In this document: positions 45,174 through 58,515 of the stretch, piece after piece
Numbering within the stretch: position 1 is the first letter of the stretch
How the letters are laid out: each line of letters begins with the position of its first letter
Assembly: GCA_918807975.1 (NCBI GenBank)
Contig: OU964918.1
Coordinates: 50,576,477-50,640,476 of the forward strand
DNA from: Aplidium turbinatum
Taxonomy: Eukaryota > Chordata > Ascidiacea > Aplousobranchia > Polyclinidae
Reading direction: 5' to 3'
Length of the DNA stretch: 64,000 bases
Position numbers and translations under genes: made by a program
The notes under the pieces: model-generated
Told to the model about the DNA's origin: nothing
Database searches by the model: none
What the model saw: only the letters and a program-made list of their open reading frames with translations

Positions 45174-47210
45174 TTTTGTAATATTCGAGCGAGTGCTGTT
45201 ACCATGCAATGATAGGTATAAATCCATTTCTAAAATTTAAAGTTAAGCATTCATTTTTTTATGTGATAGCCTAGTTCTGTTAAATTTTTTTTAATGCCTG
45301 AGTTTGGCACAGAAATACATATTTTTGGTGTGCAAATGCATCGTAATTTAATGTTTATGATGAAGTTATAAATGCAACTTTGAAAGTGTTCTTCAGGCTA
45401 TAGAGGTGAACTATAGCTCCATGCATGAACTCATGATGTGCACCCACGCCATTTCTTATATTAAAAGTCTCCATCGTTTGACTACTTGGTTAGGATGAAG
45501 AGCAAAAAAAGTATTCATAACAAAAATTTAAGTTCATCAATTTTGGAAGTTCCAGTCGAACTCTTTATTTGATAAAGTTGTGCGTAAAAAGAAACTCCTT
45601 ATCATTTGCTTTTCAAAAAAGCATTTTTACTGTGAGTAATATATCAACAACGACTGAAATCTAACGAACCCGAATTGATTACGATATTTCCTAAACACAC
45701 TGCAGATGCAGGGAGTTCGGATCGATTAATTAGTCGCGTACATTGCATAGACGCTATTAATTTTTTTTTTGTTAAATCAAATTATTGCAATCTGCGACGA
45801 TGAAATATCTTTTGCAAAAAATTTGTCACATCTATCTGTTACAAAAAACGACGCTGTTTGCGGTTTTGATACTGCTAATTGCCACAGTTTAGTTAGTTCA
45901 AATTTTCGCTTTGTTGCTTTGTTACTAAATTGATAAATTCAAGTGCATTGTGAAGCTATCGCCAAACGAATGTGGGCTTCGTTAGTGACTAGCCTACATA
46001 TCTATAATATCTAGTTTATCTTATCAAAAAAGGTTTAAAGTTCTGCTTTTGTAAGAATGGTAAGGGTACTTAAGAAGCCATACTTGTGCGGCAAAAGCTA
46101 AACAAAACCCTTGGATCAATTTAATGTGATAGCCTATTCTCTAATTCTTCAATACAGAATACCTGTATTTTCGATTTTGCGCATGCCCGTAGTCATGCGC
46201 ACAAATCGAAATGACCACTTTTCCGTGTTTTACGATGAAACCAAAATCAGAAAAACTGTTTGCGGCTGTCTTGCAACATTATTAACATGTTTTAGTACAG
46301 TAGCAAATAATATTTCAACTTTAAATGCCACAAACAAAAATTGACGTCACTGCAATAAAGAATGTCCTGTATCAGAGCTAAAGTTGAAATTAAAATTAAC
46401 CCCCCCTTCTACTTCAAGTGGTATACGTTCTTCAGTTCATTCGTCGTTTATCAATAATCAAAACTCATGAAAATAAAAGACTGGAGCTAGACTCCTAAGT
46501 TAGCTCTCGACTCAGAAGCGTTGACAAGGAGGACCAAGGGGTACTTTTACAGTAAACCCGGGATGATTTTAGGGGGCCATAGCCCGGAAAATTAAAGAAT
46601 CAATCGCGTATTCATAGGCAGTGGAGTACGGGAGTAAGGGGGGAGAGAGACTGGGAGAGCATGCTCCCCACCCCCTTCAAAAACGTTGATTTTTCTTGAT
46701 GTTTTTTTGTGATGGTGTAGTTGAAACATATAATTATTGTTGAAGAGTGGTCTTGTGTAGCAGGGCCATATCAACCACTCCTTGTACCCACCCCGAGAGG
46801 GGAAGGTCACGGTTGTTTAGAATCCCACTCATTTCAGTTTGTTTAATATTTATTTAGCTGTTTGACATCAAAAAATGTAAATTTTGTTGCAGAAGCTCGA
46901 TATTCCATAGCTTAAATCGCTCAAGGCCCTAACCGCTTCCCAAACCCCGGTTAGTTGACCGACATCTCTGTTTAGGGGCTCACCCAATCCAGTGTATAGC
47001 CAATTTTTGCATTCCAGATGATTTGTTTGATTCAAAACCTTTTCAAGAGGGGTAGCTTGCACACGGTAGGAAACTCCACGTAGCCAAATTTTTTGTAACT
47101 ACCTTGTTAAAGTAGGCATTTTGAATTCAACCCAGTGTCTTTTCAAGGCAAACATTGCGTTATTCTTTTCCCTCTTGTTTAGTTTTTGTATGTCAACAGT
47201 GATGCAATTA
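45174..47210. other. unassigned DNA
   Basis: No gene recognised. A possible hAT-type start (cagtggagtacgggag) lies at about 46619 without a visible partner. Confidence 0.4.
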
Positions 47211-50200
47211 GGCTACATCAGTGATTCTTAAACTGGGAGGCATGTGAGGCTCACAAGGGGGGGGCGCAAGAAATTGAAAAACTCTGCATGAATTATGACT
47301 AAACATGTCTTTACAAATCCGCTGGATAGTCGATTGTTGAAGATGAAGCTTTGTGTTACAGTGGCACAGTGTTTGTAGAGCGTGTTGTTGTCACATCTCG
47401 CATTCTTCATGATATTTTAGACGTTGCTAAATGTTTCTGCGACACTTTAACTCTCGTTACACAAGGGAGCTTTAGTTGTAATAATAATGGCAACGACTGA
47501 CCAACAAGTGACAGAGGCTGGTAGTACAGCAGAATCCCCAACACTACAACTGTAGGCTAGGGGGGACTCAGGTAAGTTGGCCCAATAGGCAAGTTGGCCC
47601 ACTCTAAATAATTTTTTAACTACAATAGTTATTGTTACGTATCGTACGCATACTGAGAAAGTGCTGTTGAAACTACCTTATCACCAGGTTGGGAGACTCT
47701 AGCAAGCAATATAAACATGTGAGCACAATTTTTGTATAAAAAATTATGATTTTTAAAATTTTTGGATTTTAGAATTTTTTAGATGTCGAGTGAGTTTTTT
47801 CTTACTATATAAGAAAGGTTATTATTTAGTGAGTGCAGCGCTAGAGTGGTTATTAAGGCTCACTTTGACGGTGAGACCGTTGTTAGAAGCTCGATAGTTT
47901 GACATAAATTTTAGTTTTTACAATATGGTTGCCATGCAGGGAAGTTGGCCCATTTCGTGGGTGGGTACGTTGGCCACCATGGCCAACTTGCCTTCACGAG
48001 GTATTACATAGAATGATAATAATTGACTAATTAATACGATGACTTATTTTTGCAAGATTGAAGTAGCCTATCATCAAGAAGCCTATCCAAAGTAAATAAA
48101 TCGCGGCTTTACATCGGCTTTAAACGATCAATAACAATAATACACTTCCTAACATCGTTTTTATGCCACAAATTGCGACAACTTTTTCCTAACCCATATG
48201 GTAATAATAGAATAATGGTAAGTAATTAGATCAAGAAAACCAATCGCGGAAATGTGCTGTATCAACCACTTCTCAAACGACGGTTTAAAACGTACCTCGT
48301 TTCGGAGATAGATTAAAAAATGATCCGATATTAGTACCCATGCAAAAATGGGATTTGTAGCCTATTGCAAACAAGGTCCTACCTATCAGTATCGTTAAGG
48401 TGACCAGATCGTTAGGAATAAAGGCATGCCGTTCCAACTACATGATGTTTGATACAACCTTTGTTATTTTCGAAAGCTTATTTGGTGTAGGCAGTGATGG
48501 GCATTATCGGCGATAATTCATCGGCGATAATTATCGGCGATAAATTTTTATCGCTTATCGTTATCGCTCAATTATTTTTTCAATTATCGTTTATCGTTAT
48601 CGCCAAAGGCAATATTTGATTATCGCCGATAATTAATCGCCGATAAATATTATTTTGGATCAACACACAAGTGGAAAGATCATGAAAAGTAATATTTTTA
48701 CTAGCCACCTAGTTAATGAAACTAAAATTAAAACCAGTTCTTCTCCAGTGCCTGAAGTGTGTGTGCACAGGTCGTTATCAGGGGAGGGGGCACGCCCCCT
48801 GCAGCGACGGCCCTGACAACACAATAATTTTTAGAGTTGCAAATTGCAATGCAATGAAATGCATGCAACAAGTCTCTTGTTGTTTTGCTGCAATCGGCAA
48901 TCGTGAGTGAATTATACAATTAAAATGTAAGCGCACAGGCGGCACAACTTCCTTTGAAGCAAAGCGAAAGAAATTGGCAAGTGGTTTGTGAAAGTGTCGC
49001 AATGCGAGGCCGCTTTTACATCGAAAACATGGTCTTTTGCGCCACCTCACGATCAACTATTTTATTCCTGTGTTTTCTTTTTTCGTTGGAAGTGTTAGTT
49101 TTTAGTGATTGTCGTAAAAAAATAATCTCTCTCGTCAAAACATGAAACTTACTGTTTTAAGCGCATTAAATCTTTAGATGAGTAGATTAACTAAAATTGC
49201 AAGAACTTGCCTTGAGACGTGCGGTTACGTTACAAACTCAGATTAAAAGACAAAATTCACATACAACAACAACACAAGGTCGGTCATAGACTGTAAGATC
49301 GATTTTTTTCTAGCTTGGCGATATAACTTTAATCTAAAAATAATAACCGAATGCGTAAGTGCCATTTAACTTAAAAAGTTAACCCATTTGTGCCGAAAGT
49401 GAAAGTACTTAAAAAAAATTTTGGAAAATTTAAATATTGCATAATTATGACCTAAAAAAACATATCACAATTATTTTTTTCCTAATTGTGTTTGTACTAT
49501 TTGAGAAAAAAGTCGTCCTATATATAAGACGCTAGACAAATCCATTATCAAATTTCACAAGTTTCTTGTGCGTAATGCTTAAGCGTTATTACATTTTACT
49601 TATCGCTCAAAGTGATAAATGGGAAATGTCTTGTTCATGTCTTGTCATGTCATTATTGTCATCGAGCATTTTATTGAAATAAAAGTTCAAAAAATATGAA
49701 GATGAAAATTAGCAAAGTAACACAACATCATTGAAACAAGTCATTGCGGAATATGATATTGCTTGAAGCATTTAACATGCAGACCGACATCACATTTTTT
49801 GCATCTTGTAGTAGTTTTTGCATGACAATATAGTCAGGTTCACTATGTCAAAAAAAAGAGTTTCGTTTAAAATTTTTGGAGATTAGCAAACCTATACATT
49901 TTCGGAAAGCTTAGACCATGAGGAAACCGAAAAACGTTGATTACATTTGCAGAGATGTCCCCATGGTCGCCAGTTTGAATTTTCAAAATGGCCGCCGCCA
50001 AATATATATTTTGATATAGCCTATCTCGGCTCTTAATAAACTTAGAAACTTTATCAAACATGCTAATTCTATGTTTTACGGGTCAAGAAATCCATTAGAA
50101 GCATACCTAGATACCAAGCGTTAACCACTTTGCAATTATCCGCCATATTGGTTTTCAAAATGGCCGCCGAAATTATATTTCGTTACATTACTACTTACTA

Positions 50201-50369
50201 GTTGAGATATAAACTTCATTCAACATGCTAGTGCTAAGTTATGTTGACAAAGGAATTCATTAGAAGCAAGCCTGCAGGCCACTATCATATTTTGGACAAA
50301 CAAAAAACAATTCAATTTTCCAACAGCTGTCCTGAGTCTTATTTCCAGCATTACAGTCAACGTCATTTT

Positions 50370-53300
50370 TCACAGTCTGTCCCACACAACAAGTCGGTGC
50401 AGGTCAAGTTGTTCCATTGACACGAACATCCCTGGGTTGAGCTGTTGGTTTTGCATTGGCATCGGACTAGTTAAATGATAGCTTGTGGTGCAGGTAGAAT
50501 CTTTGTGGTGATACAGTAGGTGAAATCCCACTTTCATGCTGATGGTAGCCATGCCGAAGTGGATTAAGGAGCTGTTGCCACATGACAGTGGCTTGGCACC
50601 AGACACGACTCTGAACTCGCGCGCGTTCAACGTGCTCCTCTAATGCACCAATTGTTGGAGGCAAGTTTTGATTCTACGCCAAGTTCTTGCAAAACAGGTG
50701 CCATCTCAGTTCTGGAATGTTGTTTAAGTGGACACCCTTCGGGCAGTACGTCGTTGCAGACAAAGTTGGCCAGCATTTCTTTCACATTCTGAGATAGTGT
50801 GCTGTCCTCACGTAACTGTATTAGTGCACTGATTATTTCCATGCCTGCCTTCAAGAACTGTTGGAACCACTTGATTTTGTCCAATCCTGAAAATCTGCCA
50901 ACGTTATCAGCTCCACTGAAAGTATGGAATACGGGTAATGCTTTCGTCTCTTCATATTGGTGCGATCACCAGTGCATCTGATAGCATGGAAATGGACGAG
51001 TGTTTGCAGAGTTGGTCGTAGTTTGCAACAGCAAGGACAAGAACGTCTGTTTCCAGACTAAAAAAGACTAACTGCGCACCAGGACTCCGCTGTGATGCTG
51101 ATGCTGCGAGGCAGATCATCAAGGTGTCAGCTTTTTCGTGATTGTTCACTTCAAACGTGATGTTCCGATTGCTTCTGGTGTGGCCTGACGCTGAAGTTAT
51201 CACCAGCTTTGGAGAATGCTTGTTGTATCTGATTACTTCTTCAGCAAGATACTGTGTCAAACCTGCTTTCGTTTGGTCATGGGACAGGAATCTACTCAGT
51301 GGTATGTGCTTGATTCTGGTGTCAACCATGATTTGGTATTAGACAGGATCTTTGTCTCTTCGTCATCTTGCTCTAGTTTTCTGTTTCAAAGAGTCAGACT
51401 TGTACGTGTCGAACACCAAGATAATCTCGCCAAACTCTGCTGTCAACGTCATTAGCTTGTTATTGAAGTGTTGGCTAAGATTTTTGACTGTCGTGATTGC
51501 CCAGTATTCTTTGTCATCTTCTGGATGACCACCATGCTATTGACAATGGCATTTTTTTTGACTCATGTGCGATGCCGATGGTAACAGTTCTGTATTAGCA
51601 GTGTCAACTCTCTGTCCACCCGATGCTGGTTCATGCGCAATTGCGCATCATGCTCTGTTACATCAGTTTCAACCAGATGCTACAGGTGGTCACAGCGGTA
51701 AACCATAATCTCTTCGTGGGAAAATTGTAACATAAGATTCCCGAATCCGTTCGTCTGCATGTAATGACCGAAAAAGAAACACTCCTTTGAAACGTCTATT
51801 CAAAATTGTATTTCTGTAAAATTAGCCACCTGACTGTCGAAAATGGGATGCAACGCCGTACACCACTAAAACTTGTCACTACAGAACAGATTACTTGGAT
51901 AAAAGACGGAAATTTTCGTCCAGCTGACAAGCACTAAGCAAACCAGTTAAACATGCGACCAACCTCTTCAAGCAACAATTTTAAAATGAATGACCAGAAT
52001 AGATATCAATATCTCAAACTCACATATGCAGTACTGTGACGTAATAGTGAAAGACATTGTCACGCAATTCAAACAGGTGTTCAAAGGTGATGATGCAATA
52101 TTTCATGTTTAAACAGGTTTGACACAAGTCTTACGAACGATGGTGCAATTTTGGCTCATTTTTAGGAAAAATTCCATGACGTAATACGCTAGGATTTAGT
52201 AGACCTGAACGGTTTTTACATGACGTTTGATTAGGTGAACAATTGTCTGGAACAGCAGGCAATGGATGAGCTTTGATTTATCAGTGCATGGTAGAACTGA
52301 TCCATCTGGAGCGAATAGTGCTCTCGGTGTGATGGTTACCGATACCTAGTGTTCTTCTGGTCAATGTCCACACCATGAAGCGCCCGCAGAGATCTTTTGT
52401 TTCTTTCAGTTCGACCGACTGGTCATGAACCTTGACTGTTTGCTTCTTGTTTGTTGACATGTACTTCTGGGGTTCTGGGGTTGTTTTCTTTTTAACTGGT
52501 GCCCAGAAGCTGACATCACCATTAATGCGTTCTGCAGCATACTCTTTGTAGAGCTGTTGTCCCTGCTCATCGACGATCAGCATCTGTTTGACATTTTCTT
52601 GTGGAACACATGCGTGTGTGATGAAGTTATACAATTCATCACCTTCAACTGCGAATGAATTTCCGTGACTCAGTATGCTGGTAGCTTTTATCTTGTCAAC
52701 AGCTTCATGCTCTTTTCTGACAATGTCTGGTTGTACTTCAGAGTGACTTTTTTTTTAGAAGAAGTGTCTCCAAACTGCTCTTTGAACTATTCTGAGACGC
52801 GCGAAATCTTTGGTGCAGCTTGGAAAAACCGTTGCCGGGCATTCGTGTTGTTAGAAATGCCAATTAGTCTAGAGCGGACTTTCATCCTCTTGTTGAACTG
52901 CTCGCATGCACGATCTGCACCAATAGACACAAATGGAATCTCACCCTTGGTAACAGACACATTGCCTTCTTGAAGTTCACACCAAGTCCCTGGGTGGTTG
53001 ATCTTCAGGTCATGCATATCTGCAATACACCGTGGCCAAAGGCGCTTGTACTTTATCCGATATAGAGCTTATTCAGTTCCTCACCAGCTTGCAAATGGAG
53101 ATTGAGATCTGCATTCCGAGATGCATCGACAAAGAATAAGATCGTTTCCACATGGTGAACATAGTTCTTCATTGACTTGAACATCGCATTAAAGGACTTC
53201 TCCGTTTCCCATGCTTTCGATTGCTGCATCATATCTTCATCTATGAGGATTCGTTCCAGATTGTCATGAGCAGTCGAGATGGATTCAGGACTTTCTGTTA

Positions 53301-55505
53301 TCAGATGACAATGTACATGCCTCCTGGACCTTATCTGCTGATCTTGAGCAGATAATTTTCAGATGTGGCTTCTCTGTGAAAAACTGATCCAAGGCCAGTT
53401 CATACAAAGCTATGTAAGTGTGGATGTGTGCATGAAGAGTTCTCTTGTAGTGCGCACACTTGAGAATTTGTCTTGTGGTCGCAGATCCATACACATCGGC
53501 TACGATCCAGGCATCATCAATCCCAGAGTTTTCTATAGAAGTTCCGAGAGCTCTTAGTGCAGCCATCACAGCATGCAGCTCACCTAGTCTGGAAACAATT
53601 TCTTTTTTCAGGTCGACCTGTGCGTCTAGCAACTGCACTGCCTTTTCTTAGAGGGCCATGTGCAAGGTTATCACAGTTGGTTACCTCTGACTTAGGGGCG
53701 TATCCTCAATGGAAGCAAGGGAAGCATTGCTTCCCCTGCCAAAATTGAAAAAAAAGAAGATGATATTTTTAAGTAAAACGATTTCGTAATTTCTTTACCT
53801 GAATACGAATTAGAACAGTTTCTAACTCACGTCCCCGTATGATTTCAGCTCGGTTTTAATTCTAAAAAAGTTGGAAGCTTACGGATGCCAAGATTGTATC
53901 GCTTCCCTTGCTCTCGTTTTTGCTATAAGGAGAAACAAGCGAGAGAGAAAGGAAAAAAAGCAGCGCAAAGTTTGCGAGATTTATGTTTCTTTTAACAAGT
54001 CGATGGAAGCAATATTTAAATTGCTTCCAGGGTTGCCAGATTGGACAAATTCCTCGAATTAGACTTTTTTTTAAATTAACTCTTCAAAATGCATAATCAG
54101 TTCAGTTCAGTTCAGTTGTTTTTTTATTTCTACCATCATATCAAAACAATACACGTCAACATAGCAAAGGTCAAGAAAAAGGTAGAAGCGACATAATCAA
54201 TATTTCTCAAATATCGTAACCTTACCAGATAAAACCATATTCACCATTGTTCAAAACATGTTTTATACTTGTTTATACTCGTAATGTGGCCGATTAAAAC
54301 TCATCCGCTACAGTCTTTTTATATTTGCTATTTTTTGGGCTACTTTCAGAATTATTTTTGCCACAGTTTATTAAAATCCGCTACAAGTCATAAAATATAT
54401 GTAGCCTACATTTTATAATTTTTAATAAAATCAGGTAAAAAGGCCTATATCCATTTGGCCTTTTTGTCTAATATTTTCCTTGTTTTGGCCTTTTTTGTAT
54501 TATTTTGGCTTTAAGACCTTTTCATAGTCTGGCAATTCTAATCTGTTGGATATTGTGTCAGTGGGCTAGGACGCTAGGTAATGAAAAAATCTAAGGCGCT
54601 GTTATGGTAAGGTAGAGTAAGCAAAAGTTTGAGCCAAATGTTGGCTTTACACTGTTATCTTGGCTGGGTAGACTTTGGCATAAGACATGATATGTGAGGT
54701 CTAGGATAGAATTGACTTGACTGAAATGAATTCTGGCTTAAGCTACTTCAGCAGTAGGTAACTGAGTTTTTGGTGTTCTCTAATTTTAGCAGCATATTTT
54801 GCCCGTTTGTGTGTAAGAGCTACCTTTAATAAGTTAATAGCTGTTTATCTGCTAATAAATTTCATACAAATATTACCCTAAAAGTGTTTCTAGAAAGCAT
54901 TATAGTCCATTATTTGAGTGTAATTTTGCAAAAAAATGTTGGGGGGCATGCCCCCGGACCCCCCTAGAATACACGTGCCTTCGGCACGCTCTAACCCCCC
55001 ACCAGTTATATTGCTTCCCTTGCTCAACCAACCAGGATACGCCACTGCTCTGACCAACGATTAACGTCTTCAGCTGGGATACTTGTAGAATCACAGTCAG
55101 CATAGTAGGCCACTCGTGAGCAACTTCAGGTAGCAGGGGCAGTGCACCAACGTGAGTGAGTGGTTGGCAAGATGAGATGAATGACTTGTATCCTGCCGAT
55201 CCGAGAATCTTGCTCTGTTCATCATTTTCTCTTGCTCTGGACAAAGTAGATGCTGTGACCCACCCTAACTGGGTCAGTTCATATGACTGAGCAGTGAGCA
55301 ACACCTGTTGTGTTGGCCTCAAACCTTCGCGCTCACATGGCTTAATGGGCACATGATATGGAAGGATTGATACGTTCTTAGCTGCAGTAAGTTCGAGCTT
55401 TGGTACGGTACGATTAGTTCTCCTCGAACATTTGCTTTCTGATACACTGCAGTGATTGTTCCATGTGTGGTGCCTTTCCAGAAGGCGGACAACAAAATAA
55501 TACAA
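50370..55505 (-). pseudogene. decayed protein of the level 4 element
   Basis: Minus-strand pieces in order: 55505 to about 55056 (RTVPKLELTAAKN, then HEWPTMLTVILQ), 53638-53285 (LGELHAVMAALRALG, IVADVYGSATTRQIL), about 53160-53050 (VHHVETILFFVDASRN), 53017-52787 (IPFVSIGADRACEQFNKRM), 52634-52281 (VDEQGQQLYKEYAAERINGD), 51329-50952 (NHEKADTLMICLA, LETDVLVLAVANYDQL) and 50884-50370. I recall this motif set from unnamed transposon-like proteins repeated in marine invertebrate genomes. The reading is broken by many frame changes and by the hAT 53693-55047. Function inferred only: likely the mobility protein of the level 4 element. Confidence 0.65.
53693..55047. mobile_element. nest level 5: non-autonomous hAT, second copy of the 11196 family
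   Basis: Ends TAGGGGCGTATCC and GGATACGCCACTG with the duplication CTCTGACT/CTCTGACC (53685-53692 and 55048-55055). It is the reverse-oriented relative of 11196-12421 (same gcaagggaagc ends, aaggccaaaacaagg and gtgccttcggcac blocks). A (CAGTT)n array followed by about 90 bp at 54100-54190 is extra in this copy, a possible further insertion. Confidence 0.85.
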
Positions 55506-56504
55506 ATAAATACTTTTTTATTTCATTATTTTCATTTTTTATACTTAATTACAGACAAATACTTTTTTGTAGGCGGATAAATACGACGTGACACTGTATA
55601 TAAGTAGTAATGTAACGAAATATAATTTCGGCGGCCATTTTGAAAACCAATATGGCGGATAATTGCAAAGTGGTTAACGCTTGGTATCTAGGTATGCTTC
55701 TAATGGATTTCTTGACCCTTAAAACATATAATTAGCATGTTTGATAAAGTTTCTAAGTTTATTAAGAGTCGAGATATATCAAAATATATATTTTGAGACG
55801 GCCATTTTGAAAATTCAAAATGGCGGCCATGGGGACATTTCTACAAATGTAATCAAAGTTTTTCGGATTCCTCATGGTCTAAGCTTTCCGAAAATGTATA
55901 GGTTTGCTAATCTCCAAAAATTTTGAACGAAATTACATAACGAACCTGACTAATAGGCGGATCGAGTTGCGTGGTAAAATTATGCTAAATACAGTATAGG
56001 CTAATCTTTCTCATTTACTGTAGCCTACCTGTGCGACACAGCCTATCTCAATCAAATATTTTTATTCCCACTAATACAGTGCCTACATTGTAATTTTTAT
56101 CTGAACAACTCAGCGTTCTGCCATTGCTTTAATGATGGTGTTCACAAAGAAAAAAAAAAAAAAATATCTGAAATTATCAGTAGCCTAAATTACGATAATT
56201 ATGTTATTGTTCTTAAACAAACACGACTAATTTGACAAGCTTGATGGATTTCACAGTATGCACATTTTTACTACCAATAACGCTTAAGATTACTGATAAA
56301 TTTTCAAGCATTTTGCGTTTTTGGGAATTTTTTCAATTATTGCTGACTTTGCTGTAAACAGCCCTTTAAGCAGAAAGCAAAATACAAAGTTTGGAATTTT
56401 TTATGGTATTTTCATTTGATTTAATTATTTTGCCTACTGCACGTAAGCGGCAGTGTAACTCAATTAATAAAAACATCCAACTGGTATCTGAAGGTATAAT
56501 TATA

Positions 56505-56590
56505 AGCACGGCGGTTACCTCAGTGGTTTGATTCTGGATCAAGAGGTTGAAGATTCGATACCCACTGCCGCTATTGTGATTCTATTTATG
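56505..56590 (+). repeat. tRNA-like module
   Basis: cacggcggttacctcagtgg (A-box-like) and gaagattcgatacccac (B-box-like) are spaced as in a tRNA. It resembles the module in the MULE-like elements (6882, 60960). It lies inside the level 3 hAT. Confidence 0.45.
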
Positions 56591-57689
56591 CATAACTTAC
56601 AAAAAGTTTTGTCCCTTTACAGTACATTATGTTCGATTTTTCGTCATGTCGATGAAAACAGTTCGTTCTGCATGGGATGGGGCAGCGCTAATCAAGAAAA
56701 AATTTTTTTTATCGTTATCGGACATTATCGGCGATAATTTATCGTTTATCGTTATCGCTTAACTTTTTTTTGATTTATCGTTTATCGTTATCGCTTAACT
56801 TTTTCTTGATTTATCGTTTATCGTTATCGCTTAACTGAAAAATGAGTTATCGCGCCCAACACTGGGTGTAGGCTACTCATGTAAAAAAAGTTTACTGAGG
56901 TAAAATACAGCATTATAGCCTAATAGTAGATTATATTATAAACCATACATGAATGCATACATAGAATAAATTATGTACGGTATGTCTGCCTCTATAAAAC
57001 CAAGAAATAATTAAAAGGAAAATAAAATTGGGGAGAAAGAGAACTTTTCTACTGTTTAATATACCGTAGATGGACATGTTGCCCACCTGGCCAACTTACC
57101 TTCCATGGTGGGCCAAATTACCCGCACAGGAAGGCAAGATGGTCCATTTTATTTTTTTTCGGAAAAGTTGAAAAATTATATACCTAAGAATGTTTGTTTG
57201 ATGCAAGAATATGTCCACTTCTAGAGTGATGAATTCTCTACTCTTCAATAGCATTCGCTTTAACATATGTTTTGTTATTAGCTCACAAATTCAATGTTTC
57301 ATTTTTCTGGGCCAACTTACCCGAGTCTCCCCTACCATGTGTAAATTATTTTTTAAATTTAGCATTGATTTAATTAGGTTTATTTTTAATTAATCGGTTC
57401 TATTGACATAAAAATAAAATGATTGGGGAAAAAGAGAGAGTATGACGAAAATTATCTGAAGTTTGATTTATAGATGCCACAGTAGGCCTAAACGACCAAG
57501 TTGTACCACAATGCGTCATATGTTTTTAAAATCTGAGCAACGACGGTTTAAGACCAACTCGTTCGCAGCGTCATCTTGAAAAAAAAAAACACCTTGACCA
57601 CCAAAATAAACCTTTTTTCCAATGCAAGAAAGACTCTTTTATAAAAATAAAGATTGCAAGTAGCGAGTGCTTTCGCCAATCGTCGTCGG

Positions 57690-58056
57690 TGGAAATTGTA
57701 GAAGCGTCGTTCGGAATTTGGAATCGTCGAGTTGGCCTACCTCGTGGATATTTTCGAAGCCCTTTAATAATTTAAATCTGCTCATGCAGGGCAAGAATAC
57801 TAATCGCATCAAAGACTATGATGCCATCCATGATTTCATAGCAAAACTGGGGCTGTGGCATCGTCCAGTTCAAAAAGGAAACGCAATTTCATTTTCCAAC
57901 CTTGATACTGTCCTGGGGAAAAACCAAATTGAACTGAAGGGCGAGCTTAAGTTCGAAATGGAGTGCCACCTTCAACTTTTGAAACAAGATTTTGAACGCT
58001 ATTTTCCAGACTTGGGTGACACCGAACTTTCAGAATGGCAGATGACAAGAAATTGA
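57690..58056 (+). pseudogene. hAT transposase fragment (ZBED5/SCAND3-like)
   Basis: Reads WPTSWIFSKPFNNLNLLMQG, then KNTNRIKDYDAIHDFIAKL and LQLLKQDFERYFPDL. The order 'F..LN.L...LQGKN' followed by 'F..KL..W' and 'FERYFPDL' is diagnostic of the ZBED5/SCAND3 hAT transposases. It belongs to the level 1 element. The catalytic DDE regions are absent here. Confidence 0.85.
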
Positions 58057-58339
58057 GGAAATTCTTTCCGACAATTTACAAGAGGAATTCTTCAAGCTAA
58101 AATGAAGTTCTACTGAAAGGGACAATCTTGAAGCAATGCCACTAACTACGTTCTAGGCGAAACATGTGCACATTTACAAGAGTGTGGGTGCTGTGGGTAT
58201 AAGTAGTCTACACTTCTTCCATTTTCATCCACTTAGGCTACTTGTGCGAAAATGGTTTTTCTACTCCTGTGAGCATAAAGACAAAATCTAGAAACAAACT
58301 TGACTGTGAAACCGATCTGAGATGTGCAATGTGCAATTG

Positions 58340-58515
58340 TGCATTCATCATCATCATCATCAGTCGTCATCTCCGCCTGTACCGGTAGTAGATTGCGCAT
58401 CAACATGGGTTATTTGCTTCCAAGGGTGGCGAGTTTGAGCCAACTCGCTCAGTGTCGCCAAGTTGAGTCCGGTCCATGATTGGATGTTGTCTTGCCATCG
58501 TTTTGGTTGTCTGCC
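58340..58515 (-). mobile_element. LINE ORF2 tail, RTE-like
   Basis: Minus strand reads HGRQPKRWQDNIQSWTGLNL, then ATLSELAQTRHPWKQI, and ends GGDDD with a stop, followed by (TGA)n repeats. The 'GR...RW.DNI..WTG' ending and the short (TGA)n tail fit RTE/CR1-type LINEs. Confidence 0.75.

Larger units (their letters stand above)
49831..55951 (-). mobile_element. nest level 4: DNA transposon with ~380-bp inverted ends
   Basis: Left arm from tagtcaggttcactatgt (49831) and right arm ending acataacgaacctgacta (55951). Arms match over roughly 380 bp, through aaaatggccgcc, ccgccatattgg and atttcgttacattactac. Target duplication is not clear (ATA or TA). Minus-strand coding remnants lie between 50370 and 55505. 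Confidence 0.8.
48492..56864. mobile_element. nest level 3: hAT with TTATCG subterminal arrays
   Basis: Ends CAGTGATGGGCATTATCGGC and CGCGCCCAACACTG, with the exact 8-bp duplication GGTGTAGG (48484-48491 and 56865-56872). Both ends are dense in (TT)ATCG(TT)ATCGC repeats (48505-48640 and 56711-56855). The own interior of this element is only about 2.2 kb; the rest is level 4. No transposase recognised. Confidence 0.88.
47560..57332. mobile_element. nest level 2: TA-flanked element with TTGGCC-rich ends
   Basis: Ends GGGGGGACTCAGGTAAGTTG and the complement of GGGGAGACTCGGGTAAGTTG, flanked by TA (47558-47559 and 57333-57334). The phrase aagttggccca and variants recur through both end regions to about 48000 and 57060. 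A TA duplication suggests the Tc1/mariner group, but no transposase was seen, so the superfamily is open. Confidence 0.75.

Noticed and set aside
46592-46810. Complete hAT MITE starting at cagtggagtacgggag
   Set aside because: No matching inverted end or 8-bp duplication could be found.
54900-55505. 201-codon minus-strand open reading taken as one protein
   Set aside because: It crosses the border of the level 5 hAT at 55047; only the part above about 55056 belongs to the level 4 element.
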